64,000 bases of DNA from Ramlibacter pinisoli (GCF_009758015.1 NZ_WSEL01000011.1:186001-250000), one strand, 5' to 3'; counted from the stretch's first letter, positions 50,510 to 60,425 are shown. Notes: a model not told the origin generated them from the letters alone. Made by a program: numbers and translations.

Positions 50510-51441
50510 CGGGTTGCTGCCTGCCTCGCGCGGCCGGCACCGGCGTGGCGCGCCTGCCCGCCGCGCCAGCGCCGGGCAGCCGCGCCGGCGAGCTGCTGCA
50601 GCTGCCGGCCGGCCGGTTCCTGATGGGCAGCGAGGCGGCCGAAGGGTTCGCCGAAGACGGCGAAGGTCCGGTGCGGGCCGTGCAGCTCGGCGCCTTCCGC
50701 ATCGGCCGCACCGCGGTCACGAACGCGCAGTTCCGGGACTTCGTGCGCGCGACCTCCTACATCACCGAGGCCGAGCAGGCCGGCAGCTCGTTCGTGTTCT
50801 ACCTGCAGCTCGAGGCCCGGGTGCGGCCGTCGATCCGCCAGGTCTCGCGCGACCTGCCCTGGTGGGTGCCGGTCGAAGGCGCCTGCTGGCAACGGCCGGC
50901 AGGGCCCGGGTCGTCGATCCACCAGCGGCTCGACCACCCCGTGGTGCAGGTGTCCTGGAACGATGCCGCGGCGTTCTGCGCCTGGTCGGGCACGCGCCTG
51001 CCGACCGAAGCGCAGTGGGAGTACGCGGCGCGGGGCGGCTTGGCGGGCAGGCGCTACCCCTGGGGCGACGAGTTCGAGCCCGACGGGCAGCGGCGCTGCA
51101 ACACCTGGCAGGGCGCGTTTCCCGCCCAGCCACGGCCAGGCTGGACGCCGGGCACCGAGCCGGCGGATGCCTTCCCGCCGAACGGCTGGGGCCTGTACGA
51201 CATGGCAGGCAACGCCTGGGAGTGGTGCGCCGACTGGTTCAGCGCCGACTACCACCGCGTCACGGCCGGCCAGGATCCGCTGCACGACAAGCCGACCGGG
51301 CGCAAGTCGATGCGGGGCGGCTCGTTCCTCTGCCACGAGTCGTACTGCAACCGCTACCGCGTTGCCGCGCGCGGCGCCAACTCGCCCGGCACGGCCAGCA
51401 GCAACTGCGGCTTCCGCGTTGCCGCGGCCGCCGGCGGCTGA
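50506..51441 (+). CDS. formylglycine-generating enzyme (SUMF1 family)
   Basis: 311 residues. LLQLPAGRFLMGSEAAEGFA opens the FGE-sulfatase domain, and the C-terminal SFLCHESYCNRYRVAARGA carries the paired active-site cysteines (five residues apart), matching the copper-dependent aerobic enzyme in human and Streptomyces. It oxidises the sulfatase's CSPSR cysteine to formylglycine in the cytoplasm. GTG start at 50506 overlaps the sulfatase TGA (GTGA), so the two are translated in tandem: a cognate maturation pair. The first 25 residues are outside the domain; a later start near residue 40 is less likely. Confidence 0.9.
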   Translation: MTGCCLPRAAGTGVARLPAAPAPGSRAGELLQLPAGRFLMGSEAAEGFAEDGEGPVRAVQLGAFRIGRTAVTNAQFRDFVRATSYITEAEQAGSSFVFYLQLEARVRPSIRQVSRDLPWWVPVEGACWQRPAGPGSSIHQRLDHPVVQVSWNDAAAFCAWSGTRLPTEAQWEYAARGGLAGRRYPWGDEFEPDGQRRCNTWQGAFPAQPRPGWTPGTEPADAFPPNGWGLYDMAGNAWEWCADWFSADYHRVTAGQDPLHDKPTGRKSMRGGSFLCHESYCNRYRVAARGANSPGTASSNCGFRVAAAAGG

Positions 51442-51456
51442 GGGACAATCCTGGCC

Positions 51457-53031
51457 ATGCGGAGAGAGGAACTGCTGGCTGCGCTGGCGCGCACGACGGC
51501 ATGCGATGTCGCCGTCATCGGCGGCGGCGCCACCGGCCTGGGCGTGGCGCTCGACGCGGCCAGCCGCGGCCTGTCGGTGGTGCTCCTCGAGTCGCACGAT
51601 TTCGGCGGCGGCACCTCCTCGCGGGCGACCAAGCTGGTGCACGGCGGGGTGCGCTACCTGGCGCAGGGCAACGTGGCCCTGGTGCGCGAGGCGCTGCACG
51701 AGAGGCGCGTGCTGCTGCGCAACGCGCCGCACCTGGCGCAGCCGCTGCCCTTCGTCATGCCCTCCTACCGGCTCTGGGAAACCCCGTTCTACGGCGCCGG
51801 CCTCAAGCTGTACGACGCGCTGGCCGGGTCGGACGGGCTGGCCGACACCCGCTTCCTGAACCGGGCCGAGACGCTGGCCGCGCTGCCGACGGTGCGGCCG
51901 GACGGCCTGAAGGGCGGGGTCGAGTACTGGGACGGCCAGTTCGACGATGCCCGGCTGGCGCTGGCGCTGGCGCGCACCGCAGCCGCCCGCGGCGCCCTGG
52001 TGGTCAACTACTGCGCCGTCACCGGCCTGCTGCACGAGGGCGGGCGGGTGGCCGGGGTGCGCTGCGAGGACCGCGAGGGCGGCGCCGTGTTCGAGGTGCG
52101 GGCGCGCTGCGTGGTCAACGCGGCCGGCGTCTGGGTCGACCGCCTGCGCCAGGCCGACGGCGAGGCGATCGGGCGCGCCGTCCAGCCGATGGTGGCGCCC
52201 AGCCAGGGCGTGCACGTGGTGGTCGACCGCGAGTTCCTGCCCGGGCGGCATGCGCTCATGGTGCCCAAGACGGCCGACGGCCGGGTGCTGTTCGGCGTGC
52301 CCTGGCTGGGCAAGGTGATCCTGGGCACCACCGACACGCCGCGCGGCGACCTGGCGCGCGAGCCGCGCCCGTTCGACGCGGAGCTGCGCTTCATCCTCGG
52401 CGAGGCCGCGCGCTACCTGGTGCGGGCGCCGCGCCTGCAGGACGCGCGCAGCGTCTGGGTCGGGCTGCGCCCGCTGGTGCGGCCGCCGGACGACGAGGGC
52501 GCCCCCACCAAGGCCCTGAGCCGCGAGCACACGGTGCTGGTCAGCCGCTCGGGCCTGGTCACGGTGACCGGCGGCAAGTGGACCACCTACCGCGCCATGG
52601 CCGAGGACGTGCTCGAGCGCTGCGCCGAGGCCGGGCTGCTGCACGGGCTGGAGCGCGGAGTGACTGCTGACTTGCCGCTGGTCGGCGCCGATCCGGACAC
52701 CGCCGGCCGGCGCCCGCTCAGCGATCCGCCGGGGCTGCACCTGTATGGCAGCGAGGCCGGCGCGGTGCAGGCGCTGCCGGGCGCCGGCGCCGAGCTCGGC
52801 GGCGGCCTGACCGAGGCCATGGTGCGCTTCGCCGCCCGCCACGAGTACGCCCGGACGGTGGAGGACGTGCTGGCGCGGCGCTCGCGGCTGCTGTTCCTGG
52901 ACGCCGCCCAGGCCGCCCGGCTCGGCGCCGCGGTGGCCGGCATCCTGCGCGAGGAGACCGGGGTGGACCCGCACGAGGCCGCGTTCGCCGCCCTGGCGGC
53001 CAGCTACCGCCCGGACCGCCAGCCCGCCTAG
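51457..53031 (+). CDS. glpD: FAD-dependent glycerol-3-phosphate dehydrogenase
   Basis: 524 residues. The N-terminal Rossmann motif VAVIGGGATGLGVALDAASR binds FAD; GGGTSSRATKLVHGGVRYL is the family's flavin block; VTGGKWTTYRAMAED lies near the C-terminal domain. It oxidises glycerol-3-phosphate to dihydroxyacetone phosphate and feeds the quinone pool at the membrane. It begins 15 bases after the FGE gene and ends the operon. No glycerol kinase is present, so glycerol-3-phosphate must come from glpK elsewhere, or the enzyme acts on a related substrate. Confidence 0.9.
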   Translation: MRREELLAALARTTACDVAVIGGGATGLGVALDAASRGLSVVLLESHDFGGGTSSRATKLVHGGVRYLAQGNVALVREALHERRVLLRNAPHLAQPLPFVMPSYRLWETPFYGAGLKLYDALAGSDGLADTRFLNRAETLAALPTVRPDGLKGGVEYWDGQFDDARLALALARTAAARGALVVNYCAVTGLLHEGGRVAGVRCEDREGGAVFEVRARCVVNAAGVWVDRLRQADGEAIGRAVQPMVAPSQGVHVVVDREFLPGRHALMVPKTADGRVLFGVPWLGKVILGTTDTPRGDLAREPRPFDAELRFILGEAARYLVRAPRLQDARSVWVGLRPLVRPPDDEGAPTKALSREHTVLVSRSGLVTVTGGKWTTYRAMAEDVLERCAEAGLLHGLERGVTADLPLVGADPDTAGRRPLSDPPGLHLYGSEAGAVQALPGAGAELGGGLTEAMVRFAARHEYARTVEDVLARRSRLLFLDAAQAARLGAAVAGILREETGVDPHEAAFAALAASYRPDRQPA

Positions 53032-53060
53032 GCCGCCCCGGGCGGGCAGCCCTCCCGGAA

Positions 53061-53085
53061 CCCCCGGCGCACGGCCGCCGGAGGG
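53061..53085 (+). terminator. GC-rich hairpin after glpD
   Basis: CCCCCGGCG pairs with CGCCGG-A-GGG, with one bulged A, 29 bases after the glpD stop. No T run follows, so its strength as a terminator is doubtful. Confidence 0.3.
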
Positions 53086-53136
53086 GGCCCGGCCGGCGTC
53101 CGGCGCGGCGGCAGCGCCACGGCCCGCCAGGGGGTG

Positions 53137-53164
53137 TTGACAACTCCTGCGGACAAGCTATGAT
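53137..53164 (+). promoter_or_regulatory. strong sigma-70 promoter of the ribosomal block
   Basis: TTGACA (53137-53142) and TATGAT (53159-53164) with 16 bases between them. The -35 is perfect and the -10 has five of six consensus bases. It gives an untranslated leader of about 120 bases before rplN. Confidence 0.85.
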
Positions 53165-53170
53165 CGCGGG

Positions 53171-53190
53171 CTCGCCTATTTTTGGGCGAG
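53171..53190 (+). promoter_or_regulatory. leader stem-loop before rplN
   Basis: CTCGCC and GGCGAG form a 6-base stem around a T-rich loop (TATTTTTG) at the very start of the predicted transcript. Such hairpins can protect the 5' end of ribosomal messages or take part in autoregulation. Confidence 0.45.
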
Positions 53191-53292
53191 ATTCTGCCCA
53201 TTCGAAAACACCCGCGAGCGGTTTGCGGGGGTGGACGGCGGGCCCAAGACTGCCCTGGCCCTTCAGCCGGGGACAAGTTGGGAATACAAGAC

Positions 53293-53661
53293 ATGATCCA
53301 GACTGAATCCCGGCTCGAAGTCGCCGACAACACGGGCGCGAAGTCCGTGCTTTGCATCAAGGTGCTCGGTGGCTCCAAGCGTCGCTACGCCAGCGTGGGC
53401 GACATCATCAAGGTGAGCATCAAGGAAGCCGCGCCGCGTGGCCGCGTCAAGAAGGGCGAGGTCTACAGCGCCGTGGTGGTCCGCACCGCCAAGGGCATCC
53501 GCCGTGGCGACGGCTCGCTCGTGAAGTTCGACGGCAATGCCGCCGTGCTGCTCAACAACAAGCTGGAGCCGATCGGCACCCGCATCTTCGGACCGGTGAC
53601 GCGCGAGCTGCGCACCGAGAAGTTCATGAAGATCGTGTCCCTGGCCCCGGAAGTTCTGTAA
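53293..53661 (+). CDS. rplN: 50S ribosomal protein L14
   Basis: 122 residues, exact family length, beginning [19 protein letters not shown] and containing [20 protein letters not shown]. First gene of the spc block here. rpsQ and the S10 cluster, normally just upstream, are absent; glpD and a promoter precede it. Confidence 0.98.
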   Translation: MIQTESRLEVADNTGAKSVLCIKVLGGSKRRYASVGDIIKVSIKEAAPRGRVKKGEVYSAVVVRTAKGIRRGDGSLVKFDGNAAVLLNNKLEPIGTRIFGPVTRELRTEKFMKIVSLAPEVL

Positions 53662-53674
53662 GAGGACGACACCC

Positions 53675-53992
53675 ATGAACAAGATTCGCACCGGCGACGA
53701 GGTCATCGTCCTCGCGGGCCGTGACAAGGGCAAGCGTGGCAAGGTCGTCCTGCGCAAGGACGACGAGCGCGTGGTGGTCGAGGGCATCAACCTGGTGAAG
53801 AAGCACACCAAGCCCAACCCCATGAAGGGCACCACCGGCGGCATCGTGGAGAAGGCCATGCCGATCCACCAGTCCAACGTGGCGATCTTCAATCCCGCGA
53901 CCGGCAAGGCCGATCGCGTCGGCGTCAAGACCCAGGGCGACAAGCGCGTGCGCGTGTTCAAGTCCAGCGGCGAAGAAATCAAGGTGGCATGA
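53675..53992 (+). CDS. rplX: 50S ribosomal protein L24
   Basis: 105 residues; the KOW motif lies in [18 protein letters not shown], and [15 protein letters not shown] is conserved. It starts large-subunit assembly on 23S rRNA. Its TGA overlaps the ATG of rplE. Confidence 0.98.
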   Translation: MNKIRTGDEVIVLAGRDKGKRGKVVLRKDDERVVVEGINLVKKHTKPNPMKGTTGGIVEKAMPIHQSNVAIFNPATGKADRVGVKTQGDKRVRVFKSSGEEIKVA

Positions 53993-54540
53993 GCATGGCA
54001 ACCGCACGACTGCAACAGCATTACCGCGAGAAGGTGGTCCCCGAGCTGACCACCAAGTTCGGCTACAAGTCGCCGATGGAAGTCCCGCGCCTGACCAAGA
54101 TCACGCTCAACATGGGCGTGAGCGAGGCGGTCGCCGACAAGAAGGTCATGGACAACGCCGTGGGCGACCTGACCAAGATCGCCGGCCAGAAGTCCGTGGT
54201 CACCAAGGCCAAGAAGGCCATCGCCGGCTTCAAGATCCGCGAAGGCCAGGCCATCGGCTGCATGGTCACCCTGCGCGGCGTGAAGATGTACGAGTTCCTG
54301 GACCGCTTCGTCACCGTGGCCCTGCCGCGCGTGCGCGACTTCCGCGGCATCTCCGGCCGGGCCTTCGACGGCCGCGGCAACTACAACATCGGGGTCAAGG
54401 AACAGATCATCTTCCCCGAGATCGAATACGACAAGGTCGACGCCCTGCGCGGCCTGAACATCAGCATCACGACCACGGCCAAGACCGACGACGAGTGCAA
54501 GGCGCTGCTCGCGGGCTTCCGTTTCCCGTTCAAGAACTGA
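53989..54540 (+). CDS. rplE: 50S ribosomal protein L5
   Basis: 183 residues from the ATG that overlaps rplX; the ATG at 53995 ([13 protein letters not shown]) would give 181 residues and is a real alternative. [16 protein letters not shown] and GYMVTL-like [14 protein letters not shown] mark L5, which binds 5S rRNA at the central protuberance. Confidence 0.97.
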   Translation: MSMATARLQQHYREKVVPELTTKFGYKSPMEVPRLTKITLNMGVSEAVADKKVMDNAVGDLTKIAGQKSVVTKAKKAIAGFKIREGQAIGCMVTLRGVKMYEFLDRFVTVALPRVRDFRGISGRAFDGRGNYNIGVKEQIIFPEIEYDKVDALRGLNISITTTAKTDDECKALLAGFRFPFKN

Positions 54541-54549
54541 AGGTGCACC

Positions 54550-54855
54550 GTGGCTAAAACAGCTTTGATCCAACGCGAACTCAAGCGCGACAAACTGGTC
54601 GCCCAGTACGCCAAGAAGCATGCGGAACTGAAGGCCATCGCCGGCGATGCGAAGAAGAGCGACGAGGAACGCGCGGCTGCGCGCCTGGCGCTGCAGAAGC
54701 TGCCGCGCAACGCCAACCCGACGCGTCAGCGCAACCGCTGCGAAATCACCGGCCGTCCGCGCGGAACCTTCCGCCAGTTCGGCCTGGCCCGCAGCAAGAT
54801 CCGCGAGATGGCCTTCACCGGCGACATCCCGGGCGTGATCAAGGCCAGCTGGTAA
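54550..54855 (+). CDS. rpsN: 30S ribosomal protein S14 (zinc-free type)
   Basis: 101 residues, GTG start. It is the long zinc-free form: the CxxC pairs are missing and a single Cys stands in [13 protein letters not shown] second zinc-dependent paralogue is not in this window. Confidence 0.97.
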   Translation: MAKTALIQRELKRDKLVAQYAKKHAELKAIAGDAKKSDEERAAARLALQKLPRNANPTRQRNRCEITGRPRGTFRQFGLARSKIREMAFTGDIPGVIKASW

Positions 54856-54871
54856 GGCGAGGAGTACAGAC

Positions 54872-55267
54872 ATGAGCATGAGTGATCCCATCGCCGACCT
54901 GCTGACCCGCATCCGCAATGCGCAGATGGTGGCCAAGCCGACGGTGAGCGTCCCCGCCTCCAACCTCAAGGTCGCGATCGCCCAGGTCCTGAAGGACGAG
55001 GGCTACATCGACGGTTTCGAGGTCAAGAAGGACGGCAACAAGAGCGAGCTCGAGATCTCGCTGAAGTACTACGCCGGCCGCCCGGTCATCGAGCGCATCG
55101 AGCGCGTCAGCCGTCCCGGCCTGCGCGTCTACAAGGGCGCCGGCGCCATCCCCCAGGTCCAGAACGGCCTGGGCGTGGCCATCGTCACCACCCCCAAGGG
55201 CGTGATGACCGACCGCAAGGCCCGCGCCACCGGTGTCGGCGGCGAAGTGCTGTGCTACGTGGCCTAA
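54872..55267 (+). CDS. rpsH: 30S ribosomal protein S8
   Basis: 131 residues; [18 protein letters not shown] and the C-terminal GGEVLCYVA are the family ends. In E. coli S8 represses the spc operon by binding the rplE message; no such site was worked out here. Confidence 0.98.
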   Translation: MSMSDPIADLLTRIRNAQMVAKPTVSVPASNLKVAIAQVLKDEGYIDGFEVKKDGNKSELEISLKYYAGRPVIERIERVSRPGLRVYKGAGAIPQVQNGLGVAIVTTPKGVMTDRKARATGVGGEVLCYVA

Positions 55268-55283
55268 AGGGAAGGAACGACAA

Positions 55284-55817
55284 ATGTCCCGAGTAGGAAA
55301 GATGCCGGTCGCCGTCCCGCAGGGCGTGGACGTGCAGATCAAGGACGACCAGATCAGCGTCAAGGGCACCGGCGGCACGCTGTCGCTGGCCCAGAACGCC
55401 CTGGTCAAGATCACCAGCGAAGGCGGCAAGCTGAGCTTCGTGCCGGCCAACGAGTCGCGTGAAGCCAACGCGATGAGCGGCACGATGCGCCAGCTGGTCA
55501 ACAACATGGTGCTGGGCGTGACCAAGGGCTTCGAGAAGAAGCTCACCCTGGTCGGCGTGGGCTACAAGGCCGCCGCCCAGGGCGCCAAGCTGAACCTGTC
55601 GGTGGGCTATTCGCACCCCGTCAACAAGGACATGCCGGCGGGCATCACCGTCGCGACCCCGGCCCCGACCGAGATCGTGATCAAGGGTGCCGACCGCCAG
55701 CGCGTCGGCCAGATTGCCGCCGAGATCCGTGCCATCCGTCCGCCAGAGCCCTACAAGGGCAAGGGCATCCGCTACGCGGACGAGAAGATCACGATCAAAG
55801 AGACCAAGAAGAAGTAA
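55284..55817 (+). CDS. rplF: 50S ribosomal protein L6
   Basis: 177 residues starting [17 protein letters not shown], with [14 protein letters not shown] near the C-terminus. ATG at 55284 after GGGAAGGAACGAC; the frame's upstream extension overlaps rpsH and is not used. Confidence 0.98.
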   Translation: MSRVGKMPVAVPQGVDVQIKDDQISVKGTGGTLSLAQNALVKITSEGGKLSFVPANESREANAMSGTMRQLVNNMVLGVTKGFEKKLTLVGVGYKAAAQGAKLNLSVGYSHPVNKDMPAGITVATPAPTEIVIKGADRQRVGQIAAEIRAIRPPEPYKGKGIRYADEKITIKETKKK

Positions 55818-55828
55818 GGAGCAGGACG

Positions 55829-56194
55829 ATGTTGACCAAGAAAGAGCAGCGTCTTCGCCGGGCCCGCCAGACCCGCATCCGGATCGCCACCCAGGGCACC
55901 GCGCGTCTGACCGTGAACCGCACCAACCTGCACATCTACGCCTCCGTGATCTCCGGCGACGGCAGCCAGGTGCTGGCCAGCGCCTCCACGGCCCAGGTCG
56001 ACCTGCGCAAGTCGCTCGGCGGCTCGGGCAAGGGCGGCAACACCGCCGCCGCCCAGCAGGTGGGCAAGCTGATCGCCGAGCGGGCCAAGGCTGCCGGCGT
56101 CGAGAAGGTCGCCTTCGACCGCTCCGGCTTCGCGTACCACGGCCGCGTCAAGGCGCTGGCCGATGCCGCCCGTGAAGCGGGCCTGCAGTTCTAA
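55829..56194 (+). CDS. rplR: 50S ribosomal protein L18
   Basis: 121 residues. [10 protein letters not shown] and the C-terminal [20 protein letters not shown] bind 5S rRNA. Twelve bases after rplF. Confidence 0.98.
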   Translation: MLTKKEQRLRRARQTRIRIATQGTARLTVNRTNLHIYASVISGDGSQVLASASTAQVDLRKSLGGSGKGGNTAAAQQVGKLIAERAKAAGVEKVAFDRSGFAYHGRVKALADAAREAGLQF

Positions 56195-56211
56195 CGGACA
56201 CGGATACCAAC

Positions 56212-56754
56212 ATGGCACGAATTCAAGCGAAGACGCAAGGTGACGGTCCCGAAGACGGGATGCGCGAGAAGATGATCGCGGTGAACCGCGTCACCAAGGT
56301 GGTCAAGGGCGGCCGGATCCTCGGTTTCGCGGCCCTCACCGTGGTCGGCGACGGCGACGGCCGGGTCGGCATGGGCAAGGGCAAGTCCAAGGAAGTGCCC
56401 GCCGCCGTGCAGAAGGCGATGGAAGAGTCCCGCCGCAACATGACCAAGGTGTCGCTCAAGAACGGCACCCTGCACCACACGGTGTACGGCCAGCACGGCG
56501 CGGCCCGCGTGATGATGTCCCCGGCTCCCAAGGGCACCGGCATCATCGCCGGCGGCCCGATGCGCGCCGTCTTCGAGGTGATGGGCATCACCGACATCGT
56601 GGCCAAGAGCCACGGTTCGACCAATCCCTACAACATGGTCCGCGCGACCTTCGACGCGCTCAAGCGCTCGACCACCCCGTCGGAAGTGGCGGCCAAGCGC
56701 GGCAAGTCGGTCGAAGACCTCTTCACCGCTGACCCGGAGATTCGACATGGCTAA
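56212..56754 (+). CDS. rpsE: 30S ribosomal protein S5
   Basis: 180 residues. The double-stranded RNA-binding N-terminal domain contains [20 protein letters not shown], followed by [20 protein letters not shown] sequence. S5 takes part in translational accuracy. Its end overlaps rpmD by 8 bases. Confidence 0.98.
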   Translation: MARIQAKTQGDGPEDGMREKMIAVNRVTKVVKGGRILGFAALTVVGDGDGRVGMGKGKSKEVPAAVQKAMEESRRNMTKVSLKNGTLHHTVYGQHGAARVMMSPAPKGTGIIAGGPMRAVFEVMGITDIVAKSHGSTNPYNMVRATFDALKRSTTPSEVAAKRGKSVEDLFTADPEIRHG

Positions 56755-56929
56755 CCAACAGACGGTCAAGGTGCAGCTGGTGCGCAGCCCCATCGGCACC
56801 AAGGAATCGCACCGCGCCACCGTGCGCGGCCTCGGCCTGCGCAAGGTGAACTCGGTGTCCGAACTGCAGGACACCCCGGCGGTGCGCGGCATGATCAACA
56901 AGATCAGCTACCTGGTGAAGGTGCTCTGA
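56747..56929 (+). CDS. rpmD: 50S ribosomal protein L30
   Basis: 60 residues: [20 protein letters not shown] and [16 protein letters not shown] are typical. It begins inside the last codons of rpsE, showing translational coupling. Confidence 0.98.
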   Translation: MANQQTVKVQLVRSPIGTKESHRATVRGLGLRKVNSVSELQDTPAVRGMINKISYLVKVL

Positions 56930-56930
56930 C

Positions 56931-57362
56931 ATGGAACTGAACACGATCAAGTCTGCCGACGGCGCCCGCAAGCCGCGCCGCCGCGTCGGCCGCGGCATCG
57001 GCTCCGGCCTGGGCAAGACCGCGGGCCGCGGCCACAAGGGCCAGAAGTCCCGCGCCGGCGGCTACCACAAGGTCGGCTTCGAAGGCGGCCAGATGCCGCT
57101 GCAGCGTCGCCTGCCCAAGCGCGGCTTCAAGTCGCAGTCGCTCAAGTTCAACGGCGAGGTCACGCTGGCCGCGCTGGAGAAGCTCGGCGCCGCCGAGGTG
57201 GACCTGCTGACCCTGAAGCAAGCCAAGCTGGTCGACCAGCTGGTGCGCAACGTGAAGGTCATCAAGTCGGGCGAACTCAAGATCGCCGTCAAGCTGACCG
57301 GCATCGGCGCGACCGCCGGCGCCAAGGCTGCCATCGAGGCGGCCGGCGGCAGCCTGGCCTGA
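56931..57362 (+). CDS. rplO: 50S ribosomal protein L15
   Basis: 143 residues. The N-terminal basic [20 protein letters not shown] and [17 protein letters not shown] are the L15 signature. One base after rpmD. Confidence 0.98.
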   Translation: MELNTIKSADGARKPRRRVGRGIGSGLGKTAGRGHKGQKSRAGGYHKVGFEGGQMPLQRRLPKRGFKSQSLKFNGEVTLAALEKLGAAEVDLLTLKQAKLVDQLVRNVKVIKSGELKIAVKLTGIGATAGAKAAIEAAGGSLA

Positions 57363-57389
57363 GCAAGTTGGACCTGACGAAGGCAAGCA

Positions 57390-58709
57390 GTGGCCACTAA
57401 CGCAGCCCAACTCGCGAAGACCGGCAAGTTCGGCGACCTGCGTCGCCGGCTGGTGTTCCTGCTGCTCGCGCTGGTGGTCTACCGCATCGGCGCGCACATC
57501 CCCGTGCCCGGCATCGACCCCGGTCAGCTGCAGCAGCTGTTCAGCGGCCAGCAGGGCGGCATCCTGAGCCTGTTCAACATGTTCTCGGGTGGCGCGCTGT
57601 CGCGGTTCACGGTGTTCGCGCTGGGCATCATGCCGTACATCTCGGCTTCCATCATCATGCAGCTGCTCACCTACGTCGTGCCGACGTTCGAGCAGCTGAA
57701 GAAGGAAGGCGAGTCCGGCCGCCGCAAGATCACGCAGTACACCCGCTACGGCACGCTGGGCCTGGCGCTGTTCCAGTCGCTGGGCATCGCCATGGCGCTG
57801 GAGGCCTCGCCGGGCCTGGTGCTGGCGCCGGGCTTCGGCTTCCGCATGACCGCGGTGGTGAGCCTGACGGCCGGCACCATGTTCCTGATGTGGCTGGGCG
57901 AGCAGATCACCGAGCGCGGTCTGGGCAACGGGATCTCGATCCTGATCTTCGCCGGCATCGCCGCCGGCCTGCCCAACGCCATCGGCGGCCTGCTGGAGCT
58001 GGTGCGCACCGGTGCCATGAACATCCTGACGGCGCTGTTCGTCGTCGCCCTGGTGGTCGGCGTGACCTACCTGGTGGTGTTCATCGAACGCGGCCAGCGC
58101 AAGATCCTGGTGAACTACGCGCGGCGGCAGGTCGGCAACAAGGTCTACGGCGGCCAGTCGTCGCACCTGCCCCTGAAGCTGAACATGGCCGGCGTCATCC
58201 CGCCCATCTTCGCCTCGTCGATCATCCTGCTGCCCGCCACGGTGGTCAGCTGGTTCTCGGCCGGCGACTCGATGCGGTGGCTCAAGGACATCGCCTCCAT
58301 GCTCAAGCCGGGCGAGCCGATCTACGTGCTGCTGTACGCCGCCGCGATCGTGTTCTTCTGCTTCTTCTACACGGCGCTCGTGTTCAACAGCCGCGAGACC
58401 GCCGACAACCTGAAGAAGAGCGGCGCCTTCATCCCGGGCATCCGGCCGGGCGACCAGACGGCGCGCTACATCGACAAGATCCTGGTCCGCCTGACGCTGG
58501 CTGGCGCGGTGTACATCACCTTCGTCTGCCTGCTGCCCGAGTTCCTGATCCTCAAATACAACGTGCCGTTCTATTTCGGTGGCACGTCGCTGCTGATCAT
58601 CGTGGTGGTGACGATGGACTTCATGGCCCAGGTGCAGAACTACCTGATGAGCCAGCAGTACGAGTCGTTGCTGAAGAAGGCCAATTTCAAGACCTCCCTC
58701 GGCGGGTAA
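57390..58709 (+). CDS. secY: protein translocase subunit SecY
   Basis: 439 residues with ten membrane helices. Helix 2 shows [18 protein letters not shown], the plug region follows, and loops around [15 protein letters not shown] and [16 protein letters not shown] contact SecA and the ribosome. Main channel for export, including the giant haemagglutinin-like protein and other exported proteins of this window. GTG start at 57390. Confidence 0.98.
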   Translation: MATNAAQLAKTGKFGDLRRRLVFLLLALVVYRIGAHIPVPGIDPGQLQQLFSGQQGGILSLFNMFSGGALSRFTVFALGIMPYISASIIMQLLTYVVPTFEQLKKEGESGRRKITQYTRYGTLGLALFQSLGIAMALEASPGLVLAPGFGFRMTAVVSLTAGTMFLMWLGEQITERGLGNGISILIFAGIAAGLPNAIGGLLELVRTGAMNILTALFVVALVVGVTYLVVFIERGQRKILVNYARRQVGNKVYGGQSSHLPLKLNMAGVIPPIFASSIILLPATVVSWFSAGDSMRWLKDIASMLKPGEPIYVLLYAAAIVFFCFFYTALVFNSRETADNLKKSGAFIPGIRPGDQTARYIDKILVRLTLAGAVYITFVCLLPEFLILKYNVPFYFGGTSLLIIVVVTMDFMAQVQNYLMSQQYESLLKKANFKTSLGG

Positions 58710-58754
58710 GCCGGCCGGACGTACCGGTTCAGGAAAGATTTAGGAGAAAGACAA

Positions 58755-58868
58755 ATGAGAGTTTCGGCTTCCGTCAAGAAGATCTGCCGCAACTGCAAGA
58801 TCATCCGCCGCAAGGGCGTGGTCCGCGTGATCTGCACTGATCCGCGCCACAAGCAGCGCCAGGGCTAA
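58755..58868 (+). CDS. rpmJ: 50S ribosomal protein L36
   Basis: 37 residues, [20 protein letters not shown] to RHKQRQG, with zinc ligands C11, C14, C27 and H32 intact (the zinc-binding type). ATG at 58755 after TTAGGAGAAAGACAA. infA, which stands between secY and rpmJ in many Burkholderiales, is not present. Confidence 0.97.
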   Translation: MRVSASVKKICRNCKIIRRKGVVRVICTDPRHKQRQG

Positions 58869-58889
58869 GACAGGTTCAGAGGTAAAGAC

Positions 58890-59255
58890 ATGGCACGTAT
58901 CGCCGGTATCAACATCCCGCCGCACCAGCACGCCGAGATCGGTCTGACCGCCATCTATGGCATCGGACGCACGCGCGCCCGCAAGATCTGCGAAGCGACG
59001 GGCATTCCGTACTCGAAGAAGGTCAAGGACCTGTCGGACGCCGACCTCGAGAAGATCCGCGACCAGATCGCCCAGATCACCATCGAGGGCGACCTGCGCC
59101 GCGAGACCACGATGAACATCAAGCGCCTGATGGACATCGGGTGCTACCGGGGCTTCCGCCACCGCCGCGGCCTGCCGATGCGCGGCCAGCGCACCCGCAC
59201 CAATGCGCGCACCCGCAAGGGCCCGCGCAAGGCCGCCCAGGCGCTCAAGAAATAA
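58890..59255 (+). CDS. rpsM: 30S ribosomal protein S13
   Basis: 121 residues. [20 protein letters not shown] and [20 protein letters not shown] are diagnostic. First gene of the alpha set (S13, S11, S4, RpoA, L17). Confidence 0.98.
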   Translation: MARIAGINIPPHQHAEIGLTAIYGIGRTRARKICEATGIPYSKKVKDLSDADLEKIRDQIAQITIEGDLRRETTMNIKRLMDIGCYRGFRHRRGLPMRGQRTRTNARTRKGPRKAAQALKK

Positions 59256-59273
59256 CCGGGAAAGAGAACTGAC

Positions 59274-59678
59274 ATGGCCAAGGCTCCCGTCAACAACGCC
59301 GCGCAGCGTGTGCGCAAGAAGGTCCGCAAGAACGTCTCCGACGGCGTTTGCCACGTGCACGCGTCCTTCAACAACACGATCATCACCATCACCGACCGCC
59401 AGGGCAACGCGCTGAGCTGGGCGTCCTCGGGCGGCCAGGGCTTCAAGGGCTCGCGCAAGTCGACCCCGTTCGCCGCCCAGGTGGCCTCGGAAGTCGCCGG
59501 CCGCGCCGCGATCGAGCAGGGCATCAAGAACCTCGACGTCGAGATCAAGGGCCCCGGCCCGGGTCGCGAGTCGTCGGTGCGCGCGCTGGCCGCGCTGGGC
59601 ATCCGGATCAACTCCATCTCGGACGTGACCCCGGTTCCCCACAACGGCTGCCGTCCCCAGAAGCGCCGCCGCATCTGA
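59274..59678 (+). CDS. rpsK: 30S ribosomal protein S11
   Basis: 134 residues. [19 protein letters not shown] and the C-terminal [15 protein letters not shown] are typical S11. An unusually long structured spacer of 123 bases separates it from rpsD. Confidence 0.98.
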   Translation: MAKAPVNNAAQRVRKKVRKNVSDGVCHVHASFNNTIITITDRQGNALSWASSGGQGFKGSRKSTPFAAQVASEVAGRAAIEQGIKNLDVEIKGPGPGRESSVRALAALGIRINSISDVTPVPHNGCRPQKRRRI

Positions 59679-59704
59679 TCGCCCTGCGCGATCGGTGCGC
59701 GGTC

Positions 59705-59778
59705 GAAGTCCCCAGGACTTCCACCAAGCCCACCGCCATCGGCCTGCGGCTGATGGCTCCCGCGGCAAACGGCCGCGG
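59705..59778 (+). promoter_or_regulatory. three consecutive hairpins between rpsK and rpsD
   Basis: GAAGTCC-CCA-GGACTTC (59705-59721, 7 pairs), GCCATCGGCC-TGC-GGCTGATGGC (59735-59757, 10 pairs with one G-U) and CCGCGGC-AAACG-GCCGCGG (59760-59778, 7 pairs) follow each other, ending 24 bases before the rpsD start. This may be a control or processing site for rpsD translation. Confidence 0.6.
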
Positions 59779-59801
59779 CAGATGAATCAAAGGAAAGACA
59801 A

Positions 59802-60425
59802 GTGGCACGTTATCTCGGCCCCAAGGCCAAACTCTCCCGCCGTGAAGGCACGGACCTGTTCCTCAAGAGCGCCCGCCGCTCGATCAGCGACAAGGCCAAG
59901 TTCGACTCCAAGCCTGGCCAGCACGGCCGCACCTCGGGCCAGCGCACCAGCGACTTCGGCCTGCAGCTGCGCGAGAAGCAGAAGGTCAAGCGGATGTACG
60001 GCATCCTGGAGAAGCAGTTCCGCCGCTACTTCGAGGAAGCCGCCCGCCGCAAGGGCAACTCCGGCGCCAACCTGCTGTTCCTGCTCGAGTCCCGCCTGGA
60101 CAACGTGGTGTACCGCATGGGCTTCGGCTCGACCCGCGCCGAGGCGCGCCAGCTGGTGAGCCACAAGGCGATCACGGTCAACGGCCACCCGGTGAACATC
60201 CCGTCGTACATGGTCAAGACCGGCGACGTCGTCGCGGTGCGCGAGAAGTCGAAGAAGCAGAACCGCGTGGTCGAGGCCCTGCAACTCGCCCAGCAGGTCG
60301 GCCTGCCGGCCTGGGTGGAAGTCAATGCCGACAAGGCCGAGGGCACCTTCAAGAAGGTCCCCGATCGCGACGAGTTCGGCGCCGACATCAAGGAAGCGCT
60401 GATCGTCGAACTGTATTCGCGCTAA
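59802..60425 (+). CDS. rpsD: 30S ribosomal protein S4
   Basis: 207 residues. [16 protein letters not shown] and the S4 RNA-binding domain [20 protein letters not shown] are typical. S4 nucleates small-subunit assembly and represses the alpha operon in E. coli. GTG start at 59802 after AAAGGAAAGACAA. Confidence 0.98.
   Translation: MARYLGPKAKLSRREGTDLFLKSARRSISDKAKFDSKPGQHGRTSGQRTSDFGLQLREKQKVKRMYGILEKQFRRYFEEAARRKGNSGANLLFLLESRLDNVVYRMGFGSTRAEARQLVSHKAITVNGHPVNIPSYMVKTGDVVAVREKSKKQNRVVEALQLAQQVGLPAWVEVNADKAEGTFKKVPDRDEFGADIKEALIVELYSR

Noticed and set aside
50149..52974. A 941-codon minus-strand frame opposite the FGE and glpD genes
   Set aside because: Antisense to two well-supported genes with family motifs; the translated sequence is low complexity.
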